Below are positions 37,826-45,378 of a stretch of DNA of 46,490 nt, one piece after another. The position numbers were made by a program, and so were the translations under genes. Positions within the stretch are counted from its first letter, which is position 1, and each line of letters starts with the position of its first letter. The notes below the pieces were generated by a model that saw only the letters and a list, made by a program, of their open reading frames with translations, made no database searches and had not been told where the DNA came from. This stretch comes from JBBTXL01 sp038062295 (GTDB lineage Bacteria; Patescibacteriota; Minisyncoccia; GWC2-36-17; WO2-46-25), in assembly GCA_038062295.1 (NCBI GenBank), contig JBBTXL010000010.1, positions 1 through 46,490 on the forward strand, written 5' to 3'.

Positions 37826-38446
37826 TCACTTTTTCTTCCATTCCACAAGTTTTCCCGCTTTTCTCTCAAGCATATCTGCCTTTCGCAGGGAGTGGGCTGT
37901 AGCAGTACCGATAATGGCGGTGTGCGGCGAATCGTCCAGCTCTGCGGCGATATGCCACAGGTCCTTTTCGGTGGTAAGCCAGTCGGTTCCGTAGCGGAGC
38001 ACGCTGTACGGCGCGGAATAACTGCGGAGCGTTTTGACGCCGTTGTCCGTAAAATACTCGTGAAAGTACGACATGGCAAGTTCGCGGATGGTTTTGTATA
38101 CCGGGTCGCGATAGCGCAGTGCAGCGTGGTTTGTCTTGCTGACAGCGCCCCATTGGTTATTATGCCGGAACAGCGTAACAACATGGTCGTAGTCGTTGTG
38201 CGCGGCTTTCAAATCCAGCAGGAGTGGTTGTTTGTGGTGGTACCACAATATGGCGGCGGCGAGTAGTGCGCCTTCCATACAGTGGGCTTCATGGTGCTGT
38301 AATACCAATAGTGGAGACCGGCATGTTTCCTTTTTTGTTTCAAAGTTGATGGGGATGCGGTTGATGAAGTTCTGTATATCGGACGGGGATGAGAGTTTTT
38401 GAAACACCGCAAATTCTTTTTGTTCGTGATGGGGAAACTTTCGCAT
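37826..38446 (-). CDS. Predicted papain/transglutaminase-fold protein
   Basis: The 206-residue product shows a Cys-His arrangement: HHEAHCMEGALLAAAILWYH (Cys56 at a helix start), then LLLDLKAAHNDYDHVVTLF (His88 on a strand) and WGAVSKTNHAALRYRDPVY with Asn106/Asp114. This resembles transglutaminase-like peptidases. No signal peptide, so cytoplasmic. ATG 38446 is used; an ATG at 38476 overlaps the upstream gene. It lies 10 nt after the VTT protein gene on the same strand. Activity is inferred from the pattern only. Confidence 0.55.
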   Translation of the reverse strand: MRKFPHHEQKEFAVFQKLSSPSDIQNFINRIPINFETKKETCRSPLLVLQHHEAHCMEGALLAAAILWYHHKQPLLLDLKAAHNDYDHVVTLFRHNNQWGAVSKTNHAALRYRDPVYKTIRELAMSYFHEYFTDNGVKTLRSYSAPYSVLRYGTDWLTTEKDLWHIAAELDDSPHTAIIGTATAHSLRKADMLERKAGKLVEWKKK

Positions 38447-38456
38447 GGTACTATAG

Positions 38457-39119
38457 TTACTCTCGTGCCGTCGCATTAATTTTTTTGTGAAATAGATAGG
38501 TGAAGCAGGAAAAGATCGTCACGCCGGCGGCTATAAGAAGTACAAACAGTATGCGTTCTTCGAACAACAACGCGGCGCTGGCATATACTATGACCAGGGC
38601 GGTCAGCAGTTCGGAAACGAATGTAGCGAGTAGGTATTTCCAGAAGTCGTATGCCAAAATACCTAGGACATATCCGGGGATTTCTGCGGGCATCGCGAGT
38701 CGGAACAGGAGTACGAACTGAAATTGTTTCCGTGCCGACAATTTTTTTCGGTAGAAGTCTATCGTTTCATACATGGCGAGGTGTTTCACCAGCGGATGTG
38801 CGGCGTATCTCCCAACGGCGTAGGTTGCCGCTCCACCCGTAAGCCACCCGCCCAGGAGCAGAAAGAGCGTTATTGTTTCTCCCCATGTGGCAACGGCAAA
38901 CGGTACCAGCGGTACGCTTGAAAGCGGCGCAATTACCGCAGAGAGTGCCGCGAGGAAAACGAACACCGCTGCCGTAAAGAGTGGTTCCTGGTCGGCATAC
39001 AGTTCAAAAATATCCAGGAGCCGGTAGAAGATTTGAGCGATCGATTCCGAAACCCAAAACAAAAAGGCACCGACAATAACGAGTATGCTGACCATGATGG
39101 TCTTGAGCGGAATGCGCAT
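38457..39119 (-). CDS. TVP38/TMEM64 (VTT/SNARE-associated) family membrane protein
   Basis: The 220-residue product has about six hydrophobic segments. The VTT domain is recognisable from VPLVPFAVATWGETITLFLLLGGWLTGG, TYAVGRYAAHPLVKHL and the FVLLFRLAMPAEIPGYVLG segment. Homologues (DedA/TVP38) are lipid scramblases or carrier-lipid transporters. ATG 39119 is 6 nt after a TATCAT box (39131-39126), so probably leaderless; ATG 39137 lies upstream of it. Confidence 0.85.
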   Translation of the reverse strand: MRIPLKTIMVSILVIVGAFLFWVSESIAQIFYRLLDIFELYADQEPLFTAAVFVFLAALSAVIAPLSSVPLVPFAVATWGETITLFLLLGGWLTGGAATYAVGRYAAHPLVKHLAMYETIDFYRKKLSARKQFQFVLLFRLAMPAEIPGYVLGILAYDFWKYLLATFVSELLTALVIVYASAALLFEERILFVLLIAAGVTIFSCFTYLFHKKINATARE

Positions 39120-39125
39120 GCTGAT

Positions 39126-39192
39126 ATGATACCGCAAAATACCCGGGACGTCTTGCTGTGTTATCGGGTAGTGTTCTGCGGTGTGCTATAAT
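39126..39192. promoter_or_regulatory. Divergent promoter region between VTT gene and msrA
   Basis: TATCAT on the minus strand (39131-39126), 6 nt before the VTT start; TATAAT on the plus strand (39187-39192), about 45 nt before the msrA start. Confidence 0.45.
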
Positions 39193-39238
39193 GAGATACT
39201 CATAGTGAAATCCGTGCCGGAGTCCGGTTAAAAATCAT

Positions 39239-39787
39239 ATGAATAATCAGGTTGCGATATTTGGCGGAGGATGCTTCTGGTGTACGGAAGCGGTGTTTCG
39301 CATGTTGCGTGGAATTCACTCCGTGGCACCCGGCTACGCGGGTGGGCACGTTCAGCGCCCAACCTACGAGCAAGTTTCCAGCGGCACCACAGGCCATGCC
39401 GAGGTCATCAAGATTGAATTTGACCCGTCGGCAATTTCCTACCGCGACCTGCTCACTGTCTTTTTTGGTACGCACGACCCGACGACGCCCAATCGTCAGG
39501 GTAACGACGTGGGTACGCAGTACCGCTCGGTTATTGTATATACGAGCGAAGAGCAAAAGCGAGAGGCGGAGCAGTTTATCCAAGAGTTAAACGATTCATC
39601 AGCAGAAGGGGAACCGATCGTTACGGAGATTGTACCTCTTGACGCATTTTATGAAGCGGAGGAGTATCACAAGGAGTACTACAAAAACAACCCCCGCCAG
39701 TCGTATTGCCAGCTCGTCATCAATCCGAAGCTCCAAAAAGTACAGGAACACTTTGCGCATTTATTGGATACTAATTATGGAAAGTAA
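39239..39787 (+). CDS. msrA: Peptide methionine-S-sulfoxide reductase
   Basis: The 182-residue product starts with the catalytic GGGCFWCTEAVFRMLRG motif and contains GYAGGHVQRPTYEQVSSGTTGHAE and AEEYHKEYYKNNP, all diagnostic of MsrA. It repairs the S form of oxidised methionine. No C-terminal resolving-cysteine pair is seen apart from YCQLVI. It overlaps msrB by 11 bp, so both stereoisomer repair enzymes are made together. Confidence 0.97.
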   Translation: MNNQVAIFGGGCFWCTEAVFRMLRGIHSVAPGYAGGHVQRPTYEQVSSGTTGHAEVIKIEFDPSAISYRDLLTVFFGTHDPTTPNRQGNDVGTQYRSVIVYTSEEQKREAEQFIQELNDSSAEGEPIVTEIVPLDAFYEAEEYHKEYYKNNPRQSYCQLVINPKLQKVQEHFAHLLDTNYGK

Positions 39788-40160
39788 CATAAAAAAAGAT
39801 GACGAACTTTCACCGGAACTGCGCCGGGTTGCTCGCGAGCAGGGGACGGAAGCGCCGTTTTCGGGGAAATACTGGAATGAGCATGGGAAAGGGATGTACC
39901 GATGCGCGGTGTGTGGCGCGGAGCTTTTTATTTCGGATACCAAGTTTGATTCCGGTACCGGCTGGCCGAGTTTCACCGAGCCGGCAAACCTCGCACATAT
40001 CGAGCTGAAAGAAGATGCGAGCTATGGTATGCGGCGCACGGAGGTTATGTGCAAGCAATGCGGCGCGCATTTGGGGCATGTATTTGACGATGGTCCCAAA
40101 GACAAAGGTGGTAAACGCTACTGCATCAATTCGGTATGTTTGGAACTTGATAAGCAGTGA
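39777..40160 (+). CDS. msrB: Peptide methionine-R-sulfoxide reductase
   Basis: The 127-residue product has two zinc CxxC pairs (YRCAVCGAELF and MCKQCGAHLGHVFDDGP), GTGWPSFTEP and the catalytic RYCINSVCLEL, with an extra cysteine in place of the usual Ala/Ser. It reduces the R form of methionine sulfoxide. ATG 39777 lies within the end of msrA. Confidence 0.96.
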   Translation: MESNIKKDDELSPELRRVAREQGTEAPFSGKYWNEHGKGMYRCAVCGAELFISDTKFDSGTGWPSFTEPANLAHIELKEDASYGMRRTEVMCKQCGAHLGHVFDDGPKDKGGKRYCINSVCLELDKQ

Positions 40161-40242
40161 GTTTTAGTATAGACAGTGAGTGCGGTATGTGATATCAGTG
40201 AGCAGGGGCTATAGTTCATTTTAGAAAGGGGGTGTGGGTCGT

Positions 40243-40461
40243 ATGGCGGACTTATTGCAAGAGGATAAAGAAGAGCTGGAGAAAATGGTTCGTGAGTATG
40301 GACTATCGGCGGTTATCCGCGTGTTGAGTGACATATGCGTAGAAAAAAGTCGGGAGAAAATATCGTCTGACAAAAATGCAGCCGCTCATTATGTGGTCCA
40401 GTCAGAGCAACTTCGTGAGGTAGCCGATGAAGTTGACGGTGTCGTTGGTTCATTTTGGTAG
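40243..40461 (+). CDS. Small hypothetical helical protein
   Basis: The 72-residue product (MADLLQEDKEELEKMVREYG ...) is charged and helical, with one cysteine and no membrane segment. AAAGGGGGTG lies upstream; GTG 40234 overlaps it. A terminator follows directly, so it is a small separate transcription unit or the end of the msr operon. Function unknown. Confidence 0.5.
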   Translation: MADLLQEDKEELEKMVREYGLSAVIRVLSDICVEKSREKISSDKNAAAHYVVQSEQLREVADEVDGVVGSFW

Positions 40462-40472
40462 AATGAAAAATA

Positions 40473-40512
40473 CCGCCATTCCTTGTATGGGAGTGGCGGC
40501 GTTTTCTTTTTT
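40473..40512 (+). terminator. Intrinsic terminator
   Basis: CCGCCATTCC/GGGAGTGGCGG with a 6-nt loop, then CGTTTTCTTTTTTT. Confidence 0.85.
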
Positions 40513-40553
40513 TGAATCTATTTAATCCCTGCCTTTTCCTGATCTTGAGAATG

Positions 40554-41366
40554 TTATTCCCGTGCGTCGCGGTCGTCCCTTGCTTCTCGTGCCTGACGCT
40601 CGTTGTGGGCACGCCGTTGTTCGTCTGTTGAGGTTACGGTCGGTTTCAGGACAGGTGTTGTGCTGGTTGCCATAGTTTGTACGCGGCTGTCGTTGCGCCA
40701 CCACCACGCACGTTTTTCATTCTTTTCGTCACCATCATCGTCACTTTCCTTTTCTTCTTCGGCGAGTACGGAACGGATCAGTTTGTTATTACCGTTTTTC
40801 TCTTTTACTTTTTCAGAGATTTGACGTACTGCTTCGCGACGTTCCAACACGCGCCGTTCAACGGTTTTGGCGACTTCCGGCGATGGTTCCTGCGGTTTTT
40901 CTTCAAAGACCGCCTGGCTTTGGGTGAGTTCTTTTTGTGATTCCGCCAATGCCGTAGCGGCTGCCGGGGCGTTTTCCGGATTTCGTTCAATAAGCTGTAC
41001 TGCTTCCTCTGCGCGCAGGGTTGCCAACTCCACATGAAGCGCCGCCTTTTCCACCGTGCCGGCGGTGAATGAGATGCGGGCTTTTTCCGCGACACGTTTC
41101 ACCGGGTAGAGTATGTCTCCGGGTAATGTGCCCTGTGCGGCAACAACCGCTCCCGAGCCGCTCCCGAGTGCGATAATGAGGGCGACCAGCAACGCAGTTG
41201 CTGGTGTTGTGAATAAGCGGTGCCATAGCGGTAGGGAATCCCGAAAGGCGGGATGGCGCGCCAAAAGTGCCTGTCGTGCGGAAAGCAGGGCGGCAAGCTC
41301 TTTCTTTTTCCCGGTATCGGCAGTAATACGGGATAGTTTTTTCAGTTGTTCAGTGATCGGTTCCAT
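40554..41366 (-). CDS. DUF5667-domain membrane protein, probable partner of the ECF sigma factor
   Basis: The 270-residue product has a soluble N-terminus (about 1-50), one membrane helix (about 50-75, TTPATALLVALIIALGSG) and a DUF5667 region directly after it: AAQGTLPGDILYPVKRVAEKARISF, then long helices. The C-terminus is acidic and then rich in charged repeats (RRAHNERQAREARDDRDARE). The position after an ECF sigma gene and the single-helix topology suggest an anti-sigma role. Its start codon lies in the 3' arm of a long inverted repeat shared with the end of the sigma gene. Confidence 0.75.
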   Translation of the reverse strand: MEPITEQLKKLSRITADTGKKKELAALLSARQALLARHPAFRDSLPLWHRLFTTPATALLVALIIALGSGSGAVVAAQGTLPGDILYPVKRVAEKARISFTAGTVEKAALHVELATLRAEEAVQLIERNPENAPAAATALAESQKELTQSQAVFEEKPQEPSPEVAKTVERRVLERREAVRQISEKVKEKNGNNKLIRSVLAEEEKESDDDGDEKNEKRAWWWRNDSRVQTMATSTTPVLKPTVTSTDEQRRAHNERQAREARDDRDARE

Positions 41367-41488
41367 CCCGTTAGAAATAGGACGCGGACAGAATTTGTCG
41401 CGTTCTGTGTGGTATGAATAGGTAGGATTTGGTCATGGAAGGTGTAATACGTGATATAGGTATGCGCGTCCGCGATTTCTAACGGGAT
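41365..41488 (-). repeat. Inverted repeat bridging the sigma stop and the DUF5667 start
   Basis: ATCCCGTTAGAAAT (41488-41475) and ATTTCTAACGGGAT (41378-41365) are perfectly complementary over 14 bp, and GGACGCG/CGCGTCC extend the stem after a small bulge. The sigma stop codon is in one arm and the DUF5667 ATG (41366-41364) touches the other. Folding would hide that start until ribosomes finishing the sigma gene open the stem. Confidence 0.7.
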
Positions 41489-42009
41489 CCATGGGGTACT
41501 GCGTGCAATGCTTTCAGTTTTTTTATCGCGCGGTGAGCTTCAACCCGGACGGCGATAATATTCTTTCCGGTGATGGTCGCGATATCCGCAAAGGGCAGGT
41601 CGTTCACGTATCGCAGGAGGATGATCTCCTGTTGGCGGTCGGGAAGCTGCCGTACCAGGTTGAGAGTAAGAGCCACCTCATTGGTAAAGACGACCTGCTC
41701 ATGCAAATCGTTACCGTCGGCGATGGTGAAGGCAATCTTTTCAATATCCACGGTTTGCCGCCGTTCGCGCTGGCGCCAGTGGTCGATAATGGCATTGCGC
41801 GCCATGGCATACAGGAGCGCCCGTTCGTTATGCACCGGTTTGCCGAGCGTTTGATATTCCAGCAGTTTCAAAAAGCATTCCTGGGTAATATCCCATGCAA
41901 TATCGCGGTTGCTCACGCGAAAAAGGGCAAAACGATACAACGCATCTGCCATGCGGTCGTACAACGCACTCAATGCGTCCGTGTGAGGGCTTGTTGCGTG
42001 AAGCTTCAC
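41479..42009 (-). CDS. ECF-type RNA polymerase sigma factor
   Basis: The 176-residue product has sigma region 2 (ALYDRMADALYRFALFRVSNRD then AWDITQECFLKLLE) and region 4 (LPDRQQEIILLRYVNDLPFADIATITGK). DHWRQRERR lies between them. It directs RNA polymerase to a small regulon. The start given is GTG 42009, only 2 nt after a TACAAT box (42017-42012), so the true start may lie a little downstream. The gene ends in an inverted repeat that reaches the DUF5667 gene. Confidence 0.88.
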   Translation of the reverse strand: MKLHATSPHTDALSALYDRMADALYRFALFRVSNRDIAWDITQECFLKLLEYQTLGKPVHNERALLYAMARNAIIDHWRQRERRQTVDIEKIAFTIADGNDLHEQVVFTNEVALTLNLVRQLPDRQQEIILLRYVNDLPFADIATITGKNIIAVRVEAHRAIKKLKALHAVPHGSR

Positions 42010-42041
42010 GTATTGTAGCAGACGGGAAACCGTCGTTTGTG

Positions 42042-43220
42042 TTACGCCAGCTCTGTATAGGGCGTGTTCCGGGCGATGGCACGGGTTACTGGCCCGAGGT
42101 CGGGCAGTGCGTTAATTAAAATAGCACCAACGACCACTCCATTCTGTATGAAGAACTGTCGGAATGACGGCTGGCTGCCTTTTGCCGATGTCCGTATTTC
42201 CGTATGATTATGTTCGGTATTTCCGATAAACGCAAGGGTCATGCCGGCTCCCGCCGTGGTGTAGGCGCTTACCATGGAAAATTTTGTTCGTTCGCCGGTC
42301 ATATTTTTGCCGGCAATACTGCCCTGTGTCTGTGCACCCGACCAGTTTCCGCGTTGGTGATTTACGGAATCATTCTCGATATCGGCAATATCGCCGGCGG
42401 CCCATATGCCGGGAATATTTGTTTCAAGAAATTCATTTACCATAATGCCGTTGCGGGTAGCGATGCCTGCTTTACGGAACGGGTCTGTCGGGTATGAAAC
42501 GCCGATGCCAAAAAGAGCCAGTTCGCAGGGAATGGAGGTTCCGTCGTCCAGCATCAGGGCACGAACAGAATCAGTGCCGATAATTTCAACTACCCGTGAA
42601 TTTTTTACGATACGGATATTGCGCTGTTCCATTGCGGATTCAAGGATGCGTGATCCTTCCGGGTGAAGAATATTATTCCAGAGTTGGCCATTACGCATTA
42701 TCAACGTTACCGTACAGCCGATACTTCGCGCGATGGAAGCCATTTCAAATCCGATAAATCCGCTTCCGACCACTGCCACGCGGGCGACTTTAGGGAGCGC
42801 GGCGCGAATCGCGTAAGCGTCATCAAGCGTTCGGAGTGTGTACACACTCCCTTTTTCAACTCCCGGAACGGAGGGTTTTGCGGCTTCCGTGCCCAGCGCA
42901 AGAAGCAGTTTTTTGTATGCGATAGATGTTCCGTCATCAAGCGTTATGGTGCGATCGTGTGAATCTATAACGGACACGGTATGCCCCGGGCGAAAAATAA
43001 TATTGGAGCGTTTGTACCACTCTTCCGATCGCAACCAAGGAGATGGGAGCTCGCCATGCGGAGAAAAAAAGTTTTCTTTGGACAGTACAATACGAGAGTA
43101 TAGGCGATGCGGTTCACGCTCTACCAACACAATACTGCCTTTGGGATCGCGCGCGCGGATGGTTTCTGCAGCCGTAGTTCCTGCAATACCGCCGCCGATG
43201 ATGCAGTAGTCCGCTGTCAT
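42042..43220 (-). CDS. FAD-dependent pyridine-nucleotide oxidoreductase (NADH:rubredoxin/ferredoxin reductase type)
   Basis: The 392-residue product begins TADYCIIGGGIAGTTAAETI (FAD GxGxxG), has LLLALGTEAAKPSVPGVE, a second dinucleotide fold VAVVGSGFIGFEMASIARSI for NAD(P)H, and the FAD motif IPGIWAAGDIADIEND. This is the rubredoxin/ferredoxin/nitrite reductase-like group with no CxxC redox pair. ATG 43220 overlaps the sufU stop (ATGA). Position behind SUF genes suggests it supplies electrons for cluster assembly or protects it; inference. Confidence 0.88.
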   Translation of the reverse strand: MTADYCIIGGGIAGTTAAETIRARDPKGSIVLVEREPHRLYSRIVLSKENFFSPHGELPSPWLRSEEWYKRSNIIFRPGHTVSVIDSHDRTITLDDGTSIAYKKLLLALGTEAAKPSVPGVEKGSVYTLRTLDDAYAIRAALPKVARVAVVGSGFIGFEMASIARSIGCTVTLIMRNGQLWNNILHPEGSRILESAMEQRNIRIVKNSRVVEIIGTDSVRALMLDDGTSIPCELALFGIGVSYPTDPFRKAGIATRNGIMVNEFLETNIPGIWAAGDIADIENDSVNHQRGNWSGAQTQGSIAGKNMTGERTKFSMVSAYTTAGAGMTLAFIGNTEHNHTEIRTSAKGSQPSFRQFFIQNGVVVGAILINALPDLGPVTRAIARNTPYTELA

Positions 43221-43606
43221 GCCCGTTTTCGTTTTACTGCTTTTCGTATCGGAACTCCAGACTGCGCTACGGCAAGCGGCAGGAGTGCGCAGGGGATGCG
43301 TGCAGGACTCACGGGAATGCCAAGTGAGCGAAGGAATATATCCGGAGAAAGTTTTTTGAGCTGTTCGTATGTTTTTCCGCGCGCCTGTGCGGAAAACCGG
43401 GCAGCCGCCGCCGCACTCAATGCACACCCGGTGTGTTCAAACTTTACGTCGGTAACCTTTCCATTGATAAGTAAACAGGTGAGTGTGAGCGTGTCGCCGC
43501 ACAGGGCATTTTCTCCATGCGCGCGGATGTCCGGTGTTTTTATTTTTCCCCGATGCGGGGAATGCTCGGCATATTCCTGAAGACGCCGAAAAGCATCAAT
43601 GTTCAT
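43217..43606 (-). CDS. sufU: SufU/IscU-like iron-sulfur scaffold or sulfurtransferase
   Basis: The 129-residue product shows HSPHRGKIKTPDIRAHGENALCGDTLTLTCLLINGKV (the L-C-GD motif), HTGCALSAAAA and ARIPCALLPL, i.e. the three cysteines of the U-type scaffold. SufU passes sulfur from SufS. The region near ENALCGD is shorter than in IscU. It overlaps sufS by 11 bp and the oxidoreductase by 4 bp. Confidence 0.88.
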   Translation of the reverse strand: MNIDAFRRLQEYAEHSPHRGKIKTPDIRAHGENALCGDTLTLTCLLINGKVTDVKFEHTGCALSAAAAARFSAQARGKTYEQLKKLSPDIFLRSLGIPVSPARIPCALLPLAVAQSGVPIRKAVKRKRA

Positions 43607-44816
43607 GGCGGGTTGTATGTATTATTTTTTGAAGTGTGCGGAGAAACCGGTCAATATCGCGCGTGGTCGTATACACGGAAAAACTGATGCGCGCTGTTGC
43701 CGGAATACGAAGGTATCGGTGCAGGGGCATGGCGCAGTGGTGTCCCGCGCGGACAGCGATGTTGTTGTGGTCCAGAAGCTCTGCCAGGTCGTGAGGGTGT
43801 ATGCCTTGTACCGAGAATGAAATAACGCCGGATCGTTCTTTGGCGTTGTGTGGGCCAAAGACCGTTACCAATGGGAGCATAGAAAGTTTTTTAAGTGTAT
43901 ACACAATCAGAAGCATTTCGTGCGCGCGCACGGTGCGCATCCCCAGTTTTTTAAGGTATGTAACCGCGGCGCCAAGCCCTACCGCAGCTTCCATCGGCGG
44001 GGTGCCGGCTTCAAACTTTGCTGGCGCGTCTTGTGTGGTAAACCCCTTGGTTGTAACGGACCGTATCATTTCTCCGCCGCCCAGAAGGGGAGGGAGTGTA
44101 TCGCAGTATTTATTTCCGATGTATAAAACGCCGACACCCGAAGGCGCGAGCATTTTATGGCCGGAAAAGGCATAGAAATCACATCCGAGGTCGCGGACGG
44201 AAATGGGCATGTGTCCAATGGCCTGCGCGCCATCCACCAGGACGGGAATGCCGCGCGCATGCATGCGGCGTACCAGCTTTTTGACGGGGTTGATCGTTCC
44301 GAGTACATTGGACACATGCGTCACGGCAAACAGTTTTGTGCGCGGCGTTATTTTTACGCGGAGATCCTTTTCATCAATGGTGCCACGCGCCGTAACGTTT
44401 ACAAAACGAACACTAAGCTTTCGCTCGCGCGCAAGCATCTGCCATGGTACGATGTTGGCGTGATGCTCCATGATGGTCAGAAGAATTTCATCTCCCGGTT
44501 TCAGGCGCGCCGCAAGTCCCCGCGCAACCAGGTTGATACTCTCGGTCGCGCCTTTAGTGAATATGATCTGGCGTGGATCGGGAGCATCAATGAAACGTGA
44601 AACTTTTGTGCGTGCGCTCTCGTACTGTCGGGTTGCTTCTTCGCTTACACGGTAGATGCCGCGGTGAATATTCGCGTTCGTTTCAACCCAGAAGTCGCGC
44701 ACCGCATCCATAACCGCACGGGGTTTCTGTGTCGTTGCGGCATTATCCAAATACACAAGCTTTTTGTTGTGCGCAAAGAACGGAAAGTCCTTTTTTACTT
44801 TTTCCGGGTATATCAT
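43596..44816 (-). CDS. sufS: Cysteine desulfurase, SufS type
   Basis: The 406-residue PLP enzyme takes sulfur from cysteine. It has YLDNAATTQKPRAVMDAV, the PLP lysine in YAFSGHKMLAPSGVGVL, and the catalytic cysteine in VRAGHHCAMPLHRYL (the SufS-type RxGxHCA motif). TKGATESINLVA and MEHHANIVPW are also present. It overlaps sufD by 4 bp and sufU by 11 bp. Confidence 0.96.
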   Translation of the reverse strand: MIYPEKVKKDFPFFAHNKKLVYLDNAATTQKPRAVMDAVRDFWVETNANIHRGIYRVSEEATRQYESARTKVSRFIDAPDPRQIIFTKGATESINLVARGLAARLKPGDEILLTIMEHHANIVPWQMLARERKLSVRFVNVTARGTIDEKDLRVKITPRTKLFAVTHVSNVLGTINPVKKLVRRMHARGIPVLVDGAQAIGHMPISVRDLGCDFYAFSGHKMLAPSGVGVLYIGNKYCDTLPPLLGGGEMIRSVTTKGFTTQDAPAKFEAGTPPMEAAVGLGAAVTYLKKLGMRTVRAHEMLLIVYTLKKLSMLPLVTVFGPHNAKERSGVISFSVQGIHPHDLAELLDHNNIAVRAGHHCAMPLHRYLRIPATARISFSVYTTTRDIDRFLRTLQKIIHTTRHEH

Positions 44817-45370
44817 ACCATTACCTCACGCAAGAACCCCTCGGCAATGGCATGTTGCGCCTTATGCTCGGGGACGCCGCGCGATGCGAAATAAAACAGG
44901 TCTTTTGGACTAACCTTTCCGACGCTCGCGCCATGCGTGGCGAGCACCTCGTCGTGCAGGATTTCAAGATCGGGCTTGAGAAATGCCATTGCGTTATCGG
45001 AAAGTAACAGTGCTTTTATGGACAGCGCCGCATCGGCATGCGCCGCTTTTTTCCCGATGGTGAGCGTGCCGCGCCATGTCAGGCGCGCGGCGTCATCAAG
45101 CACCGCACGAACGCCGACGCGCGAGGCGGTTCCCTGTGCAACGTGTTCCACTGTCATGCTAATATCACTGCGCATTGTTTTTGCGCCGACATATGCGCAT
45201 ACGATGCGGCACGAAGAGTTTTTTCCTGTGAGGCGCACGCGGATACGTGCCGTCTCGGGTGCGCGGTCAGCAATAACGATATGCCACACGAGTGTTTCAT
45301 TGTGCCCGGCAAGCGTGATCTCTTTTTCAAAATTGCCTCCCATATCACGGGAATGCGTCGTGAGCTCCAT
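44813..45370 (-). CDS. sufD: SufD-like protein, short form
   Basis: The 185-residue product is a truncated SufBD-family member: beta-helix region HIVIADRAPETARIRVRLTG, ADAALSIKALLLSDNAMAFLKPDLEILHDEV and the C-terminal THGASVGKVSPKDLFYFASRG. Usual SufD is about 400 residues, so the N-terminal domain is missing; this reduced form is expected to pair with SufB in the scaffold. It starts 8 nt after sufB. Confidence 0.85.
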   Translation of the reverse strand: MELTTHSRDMGGNFEKEITLAGHNETLVWHIVIADRAPETARIRVRLTGKNSSCRIVCAYVGAKTMRSDISMTVEHVAQGTASRVGVRAVLDDAARLTWRGTLTIGKKAAHADAALSIKALLLSDNAMAFLKPDLEILHDEVLATHGASVGKVSPKDLFYFASRGVPEHKAQHAIAEGFLREVMV

Positions 45371-45378
45371 AGTGTGTG

